Source: Shimia sp040370365 (lineage in GTDB: Bacteria > Pseudomonadota > Alphaproteobacteria > Rhodobacterales > Rhodobacteraceae). From it: a stretch of DNA of 64,000 nt. The notes under the pieces were generated by a model, which saw only the letters and a list, made by a program, of their open reading frames with translations, ran no database searches and had not been told where the DNA came from. The DNA is taken from contig NZ_BAABWQ010000001.1 of assembly GCF_040370365.1 (NCBI RefSeq), positions 620,001 through 684,000 of the forward strand, written 5' to 3'. A program made the translations under genes and the position numbers. Positions 26,050-33,334 of this stretch are shown here, one piece after another (positions within the stretch are counted from its first letter, which is position 1; each line of letters begins with the position of its first letter).

Positions 26050-26613
26050 CTAGGCTTTGGAAAACTCGATGATCCGACGTTCGGTGACGATCATATCCAG
26101 AGGTTGATCTGTCTCTTCAAGCGGCAGGCCTTCGGCCTGCTGCGCCTCAAAGGCAAACCCTATAGCCAATGTAGCGCGGCGCGCGCGCAAACGTTCCAGC
26201 GTGCGATCATAGAATCCACCACCATATCCAAGCCTGCCGCCCAACAGATCAAAGGCCACCAGCGGCACAATGACGATTTCAGGGTCAAAGTAATCATCCA
26301 CCTCAGGCACCTTGGCGCCAAAAGGCCCGTCCTTGAGCGTGCTGTCAGGGTCCCACCGCGAGAATTCCAGCGGGGTGGCTTCGGCTTGAATGACGGGCAC
26401 GCCAACCGGCCCGTATGCTGCTGCCTCCGCCATTGCGGGTAGGGGTGAAATTTCCGTACGGATTGGCATATAGCCTGCCAGCGGCACACCACGATATCCC
26501 GCCAAAATTTCGGAGAGATGTGCGGATTGACCTGGGCCTGCGGTGGCAAAGGCCTCTTTGCGCCGCGCAAAAGCCGCTTTGCGGGCGGCGGCCTTTTGGT
26601 CTGTGAGTGTCAT
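26050..26613 (-). CDS. 5-formyltetrahydrofolate cyclo-ligase
   Basis: 187 residues. Converts 5-formyl-THF to 5,10-methenyl-THF using ATP. Seen in DQKAAARKAAFARRKEAF at the N-terminus, LAGYMPIRTEISPLP, VPLVAFDLLGGRLGYGGGFYD (the GxGxGYYD-like nucleotide loop) and the C-terminal ETDQPLDMIVTERRII. ATG 26613 lies 17 bases after the mgtE stop, so the two are probably co-transcribed. The frame is open to 26634, but the chosen start gives the usual length. Confidence 0.9.
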   Translation of the reverse strand: MTLTDQKAAARKAAFARRKEAFATAGPGQSAHLSEILAGYRGVPLAGYMPIRTEISPLPAMAEAAAYGPVGVPVIQAEATPLEFSRWDPDSTLKDGPFGAKVPEVDDYFDPEIVIVPLVAFDLLGGRLGYGGGFYDRTLERLRARRATLAIGFAFEAQQAEGLPLEETDQPLDMIVTERRIIEFSKA

Positions 26614-26630
26614 GTCACGCGCCTTTTCGA

Positions 26631-28028
26631 TCAAAGCAAAACATGGGCTGCAAGGCCAAGAAAAAGGAAAAAGCCCACCACATCGGTCACCGTGGTCACA
26701 AAAGGCCCCGATGCGAGCGCCGGGTCAATGTTCATCCGGTCCAGTGCCATGGGAATGAGGATGCCGCCCAGCGCGGCCGCAATTTGTGTCAGCACCATCG
26801 CGACACCGATCACAACGGCCAACATCGGGATGCCGAACCAAAGCCCGGCAACCACCGCCATGATACAGCCAAAAAGCACCCCATTAAGCGCACCAACAGA
26901 CAGTTCTCGCAGGATCACCCGAAAGGCGTTTTGCGCGGTCAAATCTTTGGTGGCCAGCGCCCGCACGGTCACTGTCATGGTTTGCGTGCCAGCGTTGCCC
27001 CCCATAGAGGCGACAATTGGCATCAACACCGCCAACGCAACCATCTGGTCAACAGTGTCGGCAAAGAGATTGATCACGCCAGAGGCCAGAATGGCCGTCA
27101 GCAGATTGACAAACAACCACGTGGCCCGGCCTTTGGCTGCGTCAAAGATCGTGTCTGACAGGCTGGCTTCGTCGCTGACCCCGGCGAGCCGCAGAATGTC
27201 CTCTTCATGCTCTTCATCAAGCACCGCCATGGCGTCATCGATGGTGATGACCCCAACCAGCCTGTCATCCTCATCCACCACAGGGGCTGAAATCAGATGA
27301 TACTGATTAAAGGCATAGGCGACGTCTTCCTCGTCTTGTGTAACGGGGATGAGTTGAAACACCTCCTCCACAAGCTCTTTGAGCGGCAAATCGCGCCGTG
27401 ACGACATCAATTTACCCAATGTGATATTGCCCACGGGCTTCATGCGCGGATCTACAAGGATCACATGGTAGAACTGCTCTGGCAGCTCCTCAGCATCACG
27501 TAGGAAATCGATGGTCTCGCCCACGGTCCAATGCTCTGGCGCGCAAACCGTCTCGCGTTGCATCAAGCGGCCGGCGGTATTTTCCGGGTAGCCCAGCGCT
27601 TGTTCAACCGCAACACGGTCCGCATCTTCAAGCTGATCCAGGATGGCTTCTTGTGCCGGCTCGTCCAGATCCTCAACGATGTCGACAATGTCATCGCTTT
27701 CCAGATCGCGCACAGCTTCTGCCAGCACCTCCGGACGCAGGACGTTCATCACCTCCTCGCGCAGACCCTCATTGAGTTCGGCGAGAATGTCGCCGTCAAA
27801 TCCGGACCCATAGAGCTGCACAAGGCGACGGCGATCAAACGCGTTGATCTGCTCCAACATGTCGGCGATGTCAGCGGGGTGCAGCGGTGCCATGAGCTCG
27901 ATCAGCGTATCGCGGTCACCTGCCTCCAGCGCATAGAGTATTCCCGCAACAAGTCGTCGGCTCAGCGCGTAGTCTTCGCGATCGCTCTCTGAAGTGACTT
28001 TGGCGGTTTGATCGATGGCTTGGGTCAT
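26631..28028 (-). CDS. mgtE: MgtE magnesium channel/transporter
   Basis: 465 residues with the full MgtE plan: N-terminal superhelical domain (HPADIADMLEQINAFDRRRL, RDLESDDIVDIVEDL), CBS pair (about 140-265: YPENTAGRLMQRETVCAPEH; VVDEDDRLVGVITIDDAMAVL) and five C-terminal membrane helices with VASMGGNAGTQTMTVTVRAL, the pore signature, and FVTTVTDVVGFFLFLGLA. Acidic residues at the N/CBS interface sense cytoplasmic magnesium. ATG 28028 with AGCAGGTG upstream is the likely start. Confidence 0.95.
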   Translation of the reverse strand: MTQAIDQTAKVTSESDREDYALSRRLVAGILYALEAGDRDTLIELMAPLHPADIADMLEQINAFDRRRLVQLYGSGFDGDILAELNEGLREEVMNVLRPEVLAEAVRDLESDDIVDIVEDLDEPAQEAILDQLEDADRVAVEQALGYPENTAGRLMQRETVCAPEHWTVGETIDFLRDAEELPEQFYHVILVDPRMKPVGNITLGKLMSSRRDLPLKELVEEVFQLIPVTQDEEDVAYAFNQYHLISAPVVDEDDRLVGVITIDDAMAVLDEEHEEDILRLAGVSDEASLSDTIFDAAKGRATWLFVNLLTAILASGVINLFADTVDQMVALAVLMPIVASMGGNAGTQTMTVTVRALATKDLTAQNAFRVILRELSVGALNGVLFGCIMAVVAGLWFGIPMLAVVIGVAMVLTQIAAALGGILIPMALDRMNIDPALASGPFVTTVTDVVGFFLFLGLAAHVLL

Positions 28029-28229
28029 AACACCTGCTCTCTCGTCTGGCCGCGCGATGGGCATATGGTCTTGAAATTCTGCCGAGCCGCCGCATCAGGG
28101 GCTTGGACTTGCTGCAGACCATAGTTTATTGCTGATAGAGAACTCAATGGGATGCGACGAATTTGCAACCAAAAAAGGCGCGTGTAGGCTTTGCCGCGCA
28201 ATCCCTTGCCCACATCGCGGAGCGCATAC

Positions 28230-29519
28230 ATGCAAACCCCTACATTGTTGCTTGGTCAGACGTTATCGTTTGCGCAAAACCCCTTCCATACACAGCTGTC
28301 AGAAGCAGTTCGCCATAACACGCAAGGCGGCGTCCTGATCTCAGAAGGCAAAATCCAACAGGTCGGGGACGGTGCCACTTTGCAGGCCGCCCACCCAGAC
28401 GCGCAGGTCATGGACTACGGCGACAGGCTGATATGTGCGGGGTTTGTGGATGCGCATGTTCACTACCCTCAGACCGGCATTATTGCCAGTTGGGGCAAAC
28501 GGCTCATTGATTGGCTCAACAGCTACACGTTCCCAGAAGAAATGCGCTTTGGGGAGCGCCCATATGCCGACCAGATGGCGCAAACCTATCTGGATCTGAC
28601 AACACGGCATGGGGTGACCACAATGGCCAGCTTTTGCACCAGCCACCCAGAGTCTGTGGACGCGTTGTTCACAGCGGCTCAAGCGCGTGGGCAGCGGGTG
28701 GTTGCTGGCAAAACCTGTATGGACCGCAATGCACCTGAGGGGCTCCGTGACACGGCGCAATCCGCGTATGATGAGAGCAAAGCACTTATCGATCGGTGGC
28801 ACGGGGTGGATCGGCTGTGTTATGCCATCACGCCGCGGTTCTCCCCCACCTCTACTCCAGAGCAACTGGATGCGCTCGGAGCCCTCTGGGCGGGACATCC
28901 AGATTGTTTGATGCAAACTCACCTCAGCGAACAGACCGACGAAATTGCTTGGGTCGCTGACCTGTTCCCGACCGCACGAGACTACCTCGACACCTATGAA
29001 CAGTTCGGGCTTCTTGGGGAGCGTGGCCTTTATGGGCACGCCATTCATCTGGAGCCACGCGAAAGGGCGCGCCTGAAAGAAATCGGTGCCGGACTGGTGC
29101 ATTGTCCCACCTCCAACACGTTCATCGGCTCCGGGCTGTTTGACATGGCAGGGTTGATGCAAGAGGGGCATCGCATTGGATTGGCCAGTGATACCGGTGG
29201 TGGCTCAAGCTTTTCTATGCTTCGCACCATGGCCTCCGCTTATGAGGTCGCTCAACTGCGCCACCATCCGTTGCACCCTGCCCAGTTGATGTGGCTCGCC
29301 ACCTCGGGTTCCGCGCGTGCCCTGCATATGGATGACAAAATTGGCAATCTTCTTCCCGGCATGGAAGCTGATCTGGTGGTGCTTGATCTGGCCAGCACGC
29401 CAGAGATTGCACAGCGCACAAACCGCGCCAAAACTTTTTGGGAAGCGTTGTTCCCCACCATCATGATGGGGGACGACCGCGCGATTGCGGCCACATGGAT
29501 CAACGGGCGGCAGGTCTAG
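28230..29519 (+). CDS. guaD: Guanine deaminase
   Basis: 429 residues, an amidohydrolase converting guanine to xanthine and ammonia. Zinc ligands His76 and His78 are in GFVDAHVHYPQTG; the family also shows WLNSYTFPEEMRF, GKTCMDRNAPE, QTHLSEQTDEI, HCPTSNTFIGSGLFD and LASDTGGGSSFSMLRTM, which together are specific for guanine deaminase. The ATG at 28230 (GGAG upstream) gives the normal length. It supplies xanthine to the purine route whose later steps lie at 9.7-15.8 kb; xanthine dehydrogenase is not in the window. Confidence 0.94.
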   Translation: MQTPTLLLGQTLSFAQNPFHTQLSEAVRHNTQGGVLISEGKIQQVGDGATLQAAHPDAQVMDYGDRLICAGFVDAHVHYPQTGIIASWGKRLIDWLNSYTFPEEMRFGERPYADQMAQTYLDLTTRHGVTTMASFCTSHPESVDALFTAAQARGQRVVAGKTCMDRNAPEGLRDTAQSAYDESKALIDRWHGVDRLCYAITPRFSPTSTPEQLDALGALWAGHPDCLMQTHLSEQTDEIAWVADLFPTARDYLDTYEQFGLLGERGLYGHAIHLEPRERARLKEIGAGLVHCPTSNTFIGSGLFDMAGLMQEGHRIGLASDTGGGSSFSMLRTMASAYEVAQLRHHPLHPAQLMWLATSGSARALHMDDKIGNLLPGMEADLVVLDLASTPEIAQRTNRAKTFWEALFPTIMMGDDRAIAATWINGRQV

Positions 29520-29899
29520 AACAAACCATTGTCATTGGCAGAGGTCGTGGGAATGGTTTGCAGCACATCCCAATGCTCGACCACTTTGCCGTTGTCATCA
29601 AAACGGAAGATGTCGATGCCAGCATAGTCGTCCCCACCCGGCCATTCCTGATGGCAATGCAGCACAACCATATTGCCTTCGGCGATGGCCCGTTTGAAAT
29701 GCACTTTTTTGCCGGGATACTCCGCCGCCATACGATCAAAGTAAGCGATGAAAGCGTCTTTGCCGTCCCCGACATGTGGATTGTGCTGGATATAGGTGTC
29801 CCCCACATAGGCGATGATCGCTTTGCGCGGGCTGTTCTGATTAAACATCAGATCATAAAACGCCATGGCGTTCGCTTTGTTTGCTTCCAAATCGGCCAT
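29516..29899 (-). CDS. SnoaL/NTF2-like protein
   Basis: 127 residues with a typical polyketide-cyclase-like NTF2 fold: ANAMAFYDLMFNQNSPRKAI at the start, the family signature YIQHNPHVGDGKDAF, and the end IFRFDDNGKVVEHWDVLQTI. Members include cyclases, hydrolases and proteins of unknown activity; no specific reaction is inferred. It is convergent with guaD, overlapping it by four bases. A decayed relative may be present at 49760-50086. Confidence 0.82.
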   Translation of the reverse strand: MADLEANKANAMAFYDLMFNQNSPRKAIIAYVGDTYIQHNPHVGDGKDAFIAYFDRMAAEYPGKKVHFKRAIAEGNMVVLHCHQEWPGGDDYAGIDIFRFDDNGKVVEHWDVLQTIPTTSANDNGLF

Positions 29900-29921
29900 G
29901 GCGGTTTCCTGTCACTCCGCT

Positions 29922-30161
29922 CTAGAACGCTTTGAACGTCAGCGTGGTCAGGGTGCGTTCGATTTCTGGGACGTCCAACATGTGGTGATTGATGAATTTG
30001 CCCACATCCTCACCTTCAGGGATGTAGAGCTTCATCAACAGATCATACTCGCCACTGGTGGAATGCAGCTCCGAATGGATTTCTTTGAGCGCAAGCTCTT
30101 CGGCCACACGGTAGGTGGTGCCGGGTTTGCAGCGGATCTGGATAAAGACGCAGGTGGTCAT
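29922..30161 (-). CDS. Stand-alone Lrp/AsnC ligand-binding (RAM) domain protein
   Basis: 79 residues. The whole protein is an AsnC_trans_reg (RAM) fold, TTCVFIQIRCKPGTTYRVAE, SGEYDLLMKLYIPEGEDVG, with no DNA-binding helix-turn-helix. Such single-domain proteins are taken to be small-molecule (amino acid) sensors or partners for full-length Lrp proteins. ATG 30161 was preferred to the upstream 30173. It sits upstream of the SnoaL gene on the same strand and diverges from hisB. Confidence 0.82.
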   Translation of the reverse strand: MTTCVFIQIRCKPGTTYRVAEELALKEIHSELHSTSGEYDLLMKLYIPEGEDVGKFINHHMLDVPEIERTLTTLTFKAF

Positions 30162-30293
30162 AAAAGCCCTCATGTGGATGTGGCGCTAAGCTGGCACAAA
30201 TGCCACCCTGACCACAATGCAAAAACCGCCCCCTTGGCCCGCCCAGTGCGCGCGCCTATAACAGCGCGGCATTGACAGTGAAGGACGTCTTTT

Positions 30294-30881
30294 ATGCGTA
30301 AGGCCAGCGTGACCCGCGCCACTGCGGAAACCAACATCACCGTGGACATCAATCTTGATGGCTCCGGCACCTATGACAATCAGACCGGCGTGGGTTTTTT
30401 TGACCATATGCTGGACCAGCTGTCGCGCCACTCGCTGATTGATATGACCATCCGCGCTGAGGGTGATTATCACATTGATGACCACCACACTGTCGAGGAT
30501 GTCGGCATTTCTCTGGGCCAAGCACTTACACAAGCCTTGGGCGACAAAAAGGGTATTCGCCGCTATGCGACCTGCCACCTGCCTATGGATGACGCTCAGG
30601 TGCGCGCCTCCTTGGATCTGTCGGCGCGTCCGTTCCTGATCTGGAACCTTGAGATGCCAACCCAGAAGATCGGCACATTTGACACCGAATTGGTGCGGGA
30701 GTTTTTCCAGGGCTTTGCCACACATGGCGGCATCACATTGCATGTGGATCAGATCCACGGCTTTAACAGCCACCACATCGCGGAAGCTACATTTAAGGCT
30801 GTGGCCCGTGCGTTGCGTGAAGCCGTGGAAGTGGACCCACGCAAGGCAGACGCCATTCCGTCCACCAAGGGCGCGCTGTAA
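30294..30881 (+). CDS. hisB: Imidazoleglycerol-phosphate dehydratase
   Basis: 195 residues, the monofunctional HisB of most bacteria (no phosphatase domain). Marks: GVGFFDHMLDQLSRHS, HIDDHHTVEDVGISLGQAL and FNSHHIAEATFKAVARALREA, which give the His/Glu manganese ligands. Sixth step of histidine biosynthesis. A terminator follows at 30910. In relatives this gene is close to hisH, hisA, hisF and hisE; here hisH is 1.5 kb away with two unrelated genes between, and hisA is more than 21 kb away. Confidence 0.96.
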   Translation: MRKASVTRATAETNITVDINLDGSGTYDNQTGVGFFDHMLDQLSRHSLIDMTIRAEGDYHIDDHHTVEDVGISLGQALTQALGDKKGIRRYATCHLPMDDAQVRASLDLSARPFLIWNLEMPTQKIGTFDTELVREFFQGFATHGGITLHVDQIHGFNSHHIAEATFKAVARALREAVEVDPRKADAIPSTKGAL

Positions 30882-30909
30882 CTGCTTAGGGTCAATTCTA
30901 GTAGACTTG

Positions 30910-30935
30910 AAAAGCCCGCATCGCGCGGGCTTTTT
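30910..30935. terminator. Bidirectional intrinsic terminator
   Basis: AAAAGCCCGC (30910-30919), loop ATCGC, GCGGGC then TTTTT (30925-30935). It lies between hisB and the convergent DUF2306 gene and can end both, having A-tract and T-tract on either side. Confidence 0.88.
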
Positions 30936-30936
30936 G

Positions 30937-31569
30937 TTATGCGGATTGCGCCGCTGGACTTTTGGTGGTCCGCCGAATGAGCCACTCTGTGAACAGCAAG
31001 TTTGGCACCCAACAGAGCCAGCAGATCAGGGGATAGCTGTTTTCAAAACCCACTGTAAGCTCGCCGATTGGCAGATAGAGCCGCAGCGTGACCGCAGCCA
31101 CCGTCAGACCAGCTGAGCGGATCATCCATTCCCGATGTGCGGCGATGTCACGTATGATGGCGAGATAGACCGCAATTGCCGTGATCGAAAGCCAAGCCAC
31201 TGCCAGCGCCACCAAACCGCTTGCGGCCAAAGGTCCTTGCTCGGTCTGAAACCCCAAGAAAATACCCGCTGTGCCAGATACGAGAATAGCCGCTCCGTAG
31301 AGACGCCCCAGCCAGCGATGCACCCCCGGTCGGCGCAGACGCAGCTTTTTGCTGAACTGAAACGGCAACAAAGCCAAGGCAATCGGTGCAAAGAAGATGT
31401 GGGCGTAGAGCAGCAACGGACGCTCCAATGCGTGATGCAACATTGCGGGCATCACCAAGGCGATGTCAGCGATCAAAAACCTAAGTGAGCCAAGTGCAAT
31501 GGCGATGGACAGAAACCACAAAACCGGCAAGCCGCGCGGCAGCAGTGGGCGTTTGGGTACAGGATACAT
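30937..31569 (-). CDS. DUF2306-family membrane protein
   Basis: 210 residues and about six hydrophobic helices; conserved-looking pieces are LHHALERPLLLYAHIFFAPI, RRPGVHRWLGRLYGAAILVSG, and IAAHREWMIRSAGLTVAAVTLRL, with three regularly placed His residues in helices as in DUF2306 and related haem- or redox-type small membrane proteins. Role unknown. ATG 31569 was selected because the preceding region, open to 31626, contains the operator cluster. It is divergent from a tetR gene, which probably represses it. Confidence 0.78.
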   Translation of the reverse strand: MYPVPKRPLLPRGLPVLWFLSIAIALGSLRFLIADIALVMPAMLHHALERPLLLYAHIFFAPIALALLPFQFSKKLRLRRPGVHRWLGRLYGAAILVSGTAGIFLGFQTEQGPLAASGLVALAVAWLSITAIAVYLAIIRDIAAHREWMIRSAGLTVAAVTLRLYLPIGELTVGFENSYPLICWLCWVPNLLFTEWLIRRTTKSPAAQSA

Positions 31570-31587
31570 TTTGCGACTCCAGATAAT

Positions 31588-31673
31588 TTGACACTGTAAA
31601 GTTAATCTTGACGCTGTCAAAATCATATTGGCTTGACACTGTCAAGTCACAGATTAGTTTGTTGTCATGACAA
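31588..31673. promoter_or_regulatory. Operator array for the TetR/DUF2306 divergent pair
   Basis: Three near-identical 13-bp dyads of form TTGACNNNGTCAA: 31588-31600 (TTGACACTGTAAA, one arm imperfect), 31608-31620 (TTGACGCTGTCAA) and 31633-31645 (TTGACACTGTCAA). A further perfect palindrome TTGTCATGACAA (31662-31673) covers the tetR ATG at 31667. The dyads lie in the 97-base gap between the divergent genes, where the regulator should act on both promoters. Confidence 0.75.
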
Positions 31674-32269
31674 ATGTAAAAACCCGCCACCATCACGGTG
31701 ACCTCAAACGCGCGCTCATAGAGGCCGGTTTAGAACTTTTGGAAGAAGGCGGGCTTGAAGCGCTGACTCTGCGCAAATGCGCCGCCCGTGCCGGCGTGTC
31801 ACATGCCGCACCGGCGCACCATTTTGATGGTTTACCCGGGCTGATCAGTGCTATTTCCGAAGCAGGTTTTGATATATTTTCCAAACACATGTCAGACGAG
31901 ATTGAAGTTGGAAACCAAAGTGACATAGGCCGCCTTCGCAGCATTTGTCGCGGATATTTGCAATTTGGCATGACCCACAGCGGTTTGCTGAAAGTGATGT
32001 TTGGCGAACACGGACTGGCGATCCATGCGCCACGCAACAACCGTGAAGAAGCTGAGGCCTATCTGCTGCTACGACGTGCCTGCGCGCCGTTTGTCCCTCC
32101 CGGCGAAGATCCGCATATTGTTGAGGCTCAGGTTTGGTCGCTGATCCATGGCTTTACATTGCTGTATCTATCCGGTGAGTTTGGCACGCCCCTACCGGAG
32201 ATCGAGGACGGCCCCTTTGCCGCCGTGATGGCCTTGGTGGAGCGTGTCGGCACACAGGGCAAGACGTAG
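31667..32269 (+). CDS. TetR-family transcriptional regulator
   Basis: 200 residues. N-terminal TetR helix-turn-helix: HHHGDLKRALIEAGLELLEE, ALTLRKCAARAGVSHAAPAH with HHFDGLPGL as recognition helix end. The C-terminal domain is of the kind with a WxxxHG region (EAQVWSLIHGFTLLYLSG). It likely represses itself and the divergent DUF2306 gene through the dyads upstream. The start ATG is embedded in a palindrome, so binding there would also block initiation. Confidence 0.88.
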   Translation: MTNVKTRHHHGDLKRALIEAGLELLEEGGLEALTLRKCAARAGVSHAAPAHHFDGLPGLISAISEAGFDIFSKHMSDEIEVGNQSDIGRLRSICRGYLQFGMTHSGLLKVMFGEHGLAIHAPRNNREEAEAYLLLRRACAPFVPPGEDPHIVEAQVWSLIHGFTLLYLSGEFGTPLPEIEDGPFAAVMALVERVGTQGKT

Positions 32270-32377
32270 GCAACATCCGATAGCCGCGAAACATTATGCT
32301 GCAGCATCAGGCACAGCCCTTGACCCTACACCAAAATCGTTTCACTTGAGGATGACGATTTCCAAAGGACACTGCCC

Positions 32378-33016
32378 ATGCTGACAGCGATCATCGACTA
32401 TGAAAGCGGCAATCTGCACTCTGCCGAGAAAGCCTTTCAGCACATGGCCAAAGAGGTACATGGTGGCGAGGTTGTGGTGACGTCAGATGCGGATATTGTT
32501 GCAAAGGCTGACCGGCTGGTATTGCCAGGTGACGGAGCCTTTCCGGCTTGCGCAGCGGAGCTTCGTGGGCACAAAGGCATTTATGATGCCATGGTTGAGG
32601 CGGTCGAGGTCAAAGGCCGTCCGTTTCTGGGCATCTGTGTCGGTATGCAGTTGATGGCAAGTCGCGGCCACGAATATGAACTGACCCAAGGTTTGGGATG
32701 GGTCGAAGGTGATGTTGAAAAGATCACCCCCGCCGACCAATCACTCAAAGTGCCACACATGGGCTGGAACGATCTTGTCATTGATCACCCGCACGCCCTG
32801 CTCGATGGTATCAAGAGCGGCGATCACACCTATTTTGTGCACTCCTATCAGTTCCACGTCACCAAGCCAGCAGAGCGACTGGCCCATGTGGAGTATGGGG
32901 GGGATGTGACTGCGATTATCGGGCGTGACACCATGGTGGGCATGCAGTTTCACCCGGAAAAGAGCCAAGACATCGGTCTGCGCATGATTGGCAATTTTCT
33001 AAAATGGGCACCCTAA
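32378..33016 (+). CDS. hisH: Imidazole glycerol phosphate synthase, glutaminase subunit
   Basis: 212 residues, a class I glutamine amidotransferase giving ammonia to HisF. Catalytic Cys87 is in FLGICVGMQLMAS; His192 and Glu194 in MQFHPEKSQDIG; the oxyanion strand is VLPGDGAFPAC. The HisH-specific segment VPHMGWNDL and the HSYQFHV stretch are present. Its partner hisF is at 53803, separated by a large catabolic block. It is 110 bases downstream of tetR and may use its own promoter. Confidence 0.96.
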   Translation: MLTAIIDYESGNLHSAEKAFQHMAKEVHGGEVVVTSDADIVAKADRLVLPGDGAFPACAAELRGHKGIYDAMVEAVEVKGRPFLGICVGMQLMASRGHEYELTQGLGWVEGDVEKITPADQSLKVPHMGWNDLVIDHPHALLDGIKSGDHTYFVHSYQFHVTKPAERLAHVEYGGDVTAIIGRDTMVGMQFHPEKSQDIGLRMIGNFLKWAP

Positions 33017-33334
33017 ACGCAAAAGTGTCTGGGGCCAGACCCCTGCCCGTTTGTGGTTTGCACGTTCATCGGTGGTAGAGGGGGGTTGCAACGGCGGGCC
33101 TCGATCTCAATGAGATACGAGGTTGTGGCTGATACGTCCGTGTTCAAGTTCGCACCCGCCGGGCAACTCTAGTAATCTGAGGGTGTCATACAGCCGGGAC
33201 CGCATGGGAGGCCATCGTTGTTCGCGCTCCACACACGTCCACACCGTCGTTCTCTAGTGACAGCCCAAACTCTGCGCCAGCGTCTTGCACAACGTGAAGC
33301 AGGCCCTCCGTCAAAACCCAATCTGTTTTGAAAG
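33017..33334. other. Non-coding junction with possible gene remnant
   Basis: 318 bases with no intact gene between hisH and the catabolic block. On the minus strand, positions about 33318 down to 33190 read as a short open stretch containing LTEGLLHVVQDAGAEFGLS that looks protein-like but ends at a stop and has no start. It faintly resembles the inner helix of aminomethyltransferase-type proteins. I treat it as possible debris of a gene disturbed at this boundary. Confidence 0.3.
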
